A stretch of DNA of 64,000 nucleotides from Streptomyces sp. CB02058 (GTDB taxonomy: Bacteria > Actinomycetota > Actinomycetes > Streptomycetales > Streptomycetaceae). A program made the translations under genes and the position numbers. Below the pieces are notes generated by a model. That model saw nothing but the letters and a program-made list of their open reading frames with translations, was not told the origin of the DNA and ran no database searches. Positions 62,549-64,000 of the stretch are shown here, one piece after another; position 1 is the first letter of the stretch; each line of letters begins with the position of its first letter. The DNA is taken from NCBI RefSeq assembly GCF_001905505.1, contig NZ_LIPG01000002.1, forward strand, positions 1-64,000, read 5' to 3'.

Positions 62549-62593
62549 CGCCCCGTCCCGCATGCGGCCAACGAGCCGTGTGCGGACGGGGCG
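62549..62593 (+). terminator. ftsX terminator-like hairpin
   Basis: CGCCCCGTCC (62549-62558) pairs with GGACGGGGCG (62584-62593); the interior is partly paired. It lies 5 bases after the ftsX stop and overlaps the promoter area of the next gene. Confidence 0.6.
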
Positions 62594-62599
62594 TTGTCC

Positions 62600-62605
62600 T
62601 ACACT
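62600..62605 (+). promoter_or_regulatory. -10 box for a leaderless S41 protease transcript
   Basis: TACACT fits TANNNT and ends 7 bases before ATG 62613, so the start would coincide with the initiation codon. The bases before the ATG show no ribosome binding site, which agrees with a leaderless mRNA. Confidence 0.45.
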
Positions 62606-62612
62606 CGGCCAC

Positions 62613-63800
62613 ATGCCGGGCCATACGTACCATTTGAAACCCCGCGGTCTCCACCGCGGGGCGGCCCTGACGTTGGTGTTCGCGAGCGTGCTGGCCACCG
62701 CCGCGGCCACCGGGTCCCTGCCCCACGAGGACGGTGCGGGCACGGAGATAAAGACGCGCTCGGTGTCCTCCACGGTCGGTTCCGTGGACCGGGAGGAGAT
62801 CGCGGAGGCCGCCGCCGACGCCGAGGCCGACGGGAAGTCCGGCACGGACGCCGCCGAGGAGGTCGTCAGCCGCAGCGGGGACCGCTGGAGCGCGGTCTAC
62901 GACGAGCGGGAGTACGAGGACTTCGAGCGGGCCCTCGACGGCTCGTACACCGGTGTGGGCATCTCGGCCCGGCGCTCGGCCGGCGGCGACGTCACCGTGA
63001 CAGGGGTCCAGCCCGGCAGTCCCGCGCGCGCGGCCGGGGTGCGCAAGGGCGACCTGCTGCGCACCGTGGACGGCCGTCGCGTGGAGAAGCGCCCGGTCGC
63101 CGAGGTCGTCGCGCTGCTGCGCGGGGACCGCGAGGGAGCGGCCGAGGGCACCTCCGTGGTGCTGGGGCTGAGCCGCGGCGGGCATTCCTGGACCACGACG
63201 CTCCGCAGGGCCCGGCTGACCACGCAGCCGGTCAGCGTGCGGCGGCTGGGCGGGGACACCGAGTCCGCGGTGCTGATCAAGGTCGCGGCATTCACCAAGG
63301 GCGCGGGCACCGCGGTCCGCGAGGCCGTGGACGAGGCGCCCGGGGACGCCGGCATCCTGCTGGACCTCCGGGCCAACTCGGGCGGTCTGGTCACCGAGGC
63401 CGTCACCGCCTCGTCCGCCTTCCTGGACGGCGGGCTCGTCGCCACGTACGACGTGCACGGCGAGCAGCGGGCCCTCTACGCCGAGCCGGGCGGGGACACC
63501 GAGCGGCCCGTGGTCGTCCTGGTCGACGGCGGCACGATGAGCGCGGCGGAGCTGCTGACCGGTGCGCTCCAGGACCGGGGCAGGGCCGTGACCGTCGGAT
63601 CGCGCACCTTCGGCAAGGGTTCCGTGCAGATGCCCAGCGAGCTGCCGGACGGCTCCGTCGCCGAGCTGACCGTCGGGCACTACCGCACTCCGGCGGGCCG
63701 CACCGTCGAGGGGAGCGGCATCACTCCGGACGTCGGGGCGGGTCAGGAGGCCCAGCAGAGGGGCGAGACGGTATTGAGTGGCCTCGGGGGTGGGTCGTAG
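62613..63800 (+). CDS. S41 family C-terminal processing peptidase
   Basis: A 395-residue secreted or membrane-anchored serine protease of the CtpA/Prc type. An N-terminal hydrophobic segment (ALTLVFASVLATAAATG, 18-34) acts as signal or anchor. The PDZ domain lies about 113-190 (YTGVGISARRS, PGSPARAAGVRKGDLL). The peptidase domain has the catalytic Ser310 in GGTMSAAEL and Lys335 in TFGKGSVQ. Such enzymes trim C-termini of exported proteins and in some bacteria control cell-wall hydrolases. Its place behind ftsEX, a hydrolase regulator, makes an envelope role attractive but unproven. smpB starts 18 bases later. Confidence 0.9.
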   Translation: MPGHTYHLKPRGLHRGAALTLVFASVLATAAATGSLPHEDGAGTEIKTRSVSSTVGSVDREEIAEAAADAEADGKSGTDAAEEVVSRSGDRWSAVYDEREYEDFERALDGSYTGVGISARRSAGGDVTVTGVQPGSPARAAGVRKGDLLRTVDGRRVEKRPVAEVVALLRGDREGAAEGTSVVLGLSRGGHSWTTTLRRARLTTQPVSVRRLGGDTESAVLIKVAAFTKGAGTAVREAVDEAPGDAGILLDLRANSGGLVTEAVTASSAFLDGGLVATYDVHGEQRALYAEPGGDTERPVVVLVDGGTMSAAELLTGALQDRGRAVTVGSRTFGKGSVQMPSELPDGSVAELTVGHYRTPAGRTVEGSGITPDVGAGQEAQQRGETVLSGLGGGS

Positions 63801-63818
63801 TGCGAAAATGACCGCACT

Positions 63819-64000
63819 ATGGCCAAGGAAAAAGACACCGGGCGCAAGATGATTGCGCAGAACAAGAAGGCGCGGCACGACTACCACGTCCTCGACACCT
63901 ACGAGTGCGGTCTCGTGCTCATGGGCACGGAGGTCAAGTCGCTGCGGATGGGCAGGGCGTCGCTCGTCGACGGCTTCGTCCAGATCGACAACGGCGAGGC
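63819..64000 (+). CDS. smpB: SsrA-binding protein SmpB, N-terminal part
   Basis: The first 60 residues of SmpB, the tmRNA partner in rescue of stalled ribosomes. The start is [20 protein letters not shown], followed by [20 protein letters not shown] and [15 protein letters not shown], the OB-fold core that binds tmRNA. The 3' end lies outside the window, where the tmRNA gene might also be found, as smpB and ssrA are often adjacent. It starts 18 bases after the S41 protease stop. Confidence 0.95.
   Translation, partial: MAKEKDTGRKMIAQNKKARHDYHVLDTYECGLVLMGTEVKSLRMGRASLVDGFVQIDNGE

Overview
The window reads as core chromosome of a high-GC actinomycete, almost certainly a Streptomyces. The base composition, the many GTG starts, the dense operons and the gene order all fit: mtnA-mtrA-mtrB-lpqB, comF, hpf, secA, a 180-kDa-class NAD-glutamate dehydrogenase, two PkaA/PkaB-like kinases, prfB, ftsEX, an S41 protease and smpB. 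Several products match known Streptomyces proteins in length and motif. Assignments come from reading motifs and context only; no database search was possible.

Layout. 1-100: the 3' end of a 5S rRNA and its terminator. 200-5677 (minus): a tight five-gene operon of a multi-pass membrane protein, a DUF4129 protein, a DUF4350 protein, a MoxR ATPase and a DUF58 protein. 5818-14516 (plus): methionine salvage isomerase, the MtrA/MtrB/LpqB envelope signalling operon, ComF, the ribosome hibernation factor and an orphan NarL-type regulator. 14541-16314 (minus): a YcaQ-like DNA glycosylase and a GNAT acetyltransferase. 16555-27423: SecA, an Rv3235-like protein, a DUF6912 protein, a HAD phosphatase and GdhB.

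27525-47195 is the most distinctive block, about 20 kb of cell-wall glycopolymer (teichoic-acid-type) genes. It holds a TagG/TagH-like exporter, a divergent TetR regulator, five large proteins that join an N-terminal family 2 glycosyltransferase to a C-terminal CDP-glycerol:polyglycerophosphate glycerophosphotransferase (TagF-like) domain, a family 4 glycosyltransferase and two methyltransferases. Within the five paralogues, active-site motifs are lost in one or other half: one lacks the WHGTPLK motif and two lack parts of the GT2 nucleotide site. This looks like a division of labour among bifunctional polymerases and is the main finding.

47364-51130 (minus) is a carbohydrate ABC importer without its own ATPase. 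One permease carries an SdrD_B-like extracytoplasmic insert, and a 37-bp direct repeat separates the two permease genes. 51364-58125 is a signalling block: an FHA protein with an FtsK-like ATPase domain, divergent from two Ser/Thr kinase genes. 58195-64000 carries RF2, a small LAETG (sortase E type) surface protein with 11 TEEP repeats, a tiny zinc-ribbon membrane protein, FtsE/FtsX, an S41 protease and the start of smpB.

Regulatory signals include hairpin terminators after 5S rRNA, secA, gdhB, prfB and ftsX, three start codons placed as for leaderless transcripts, a pair of DnaA boxes before comF, and spaced direct repeats between tagG and tetR.
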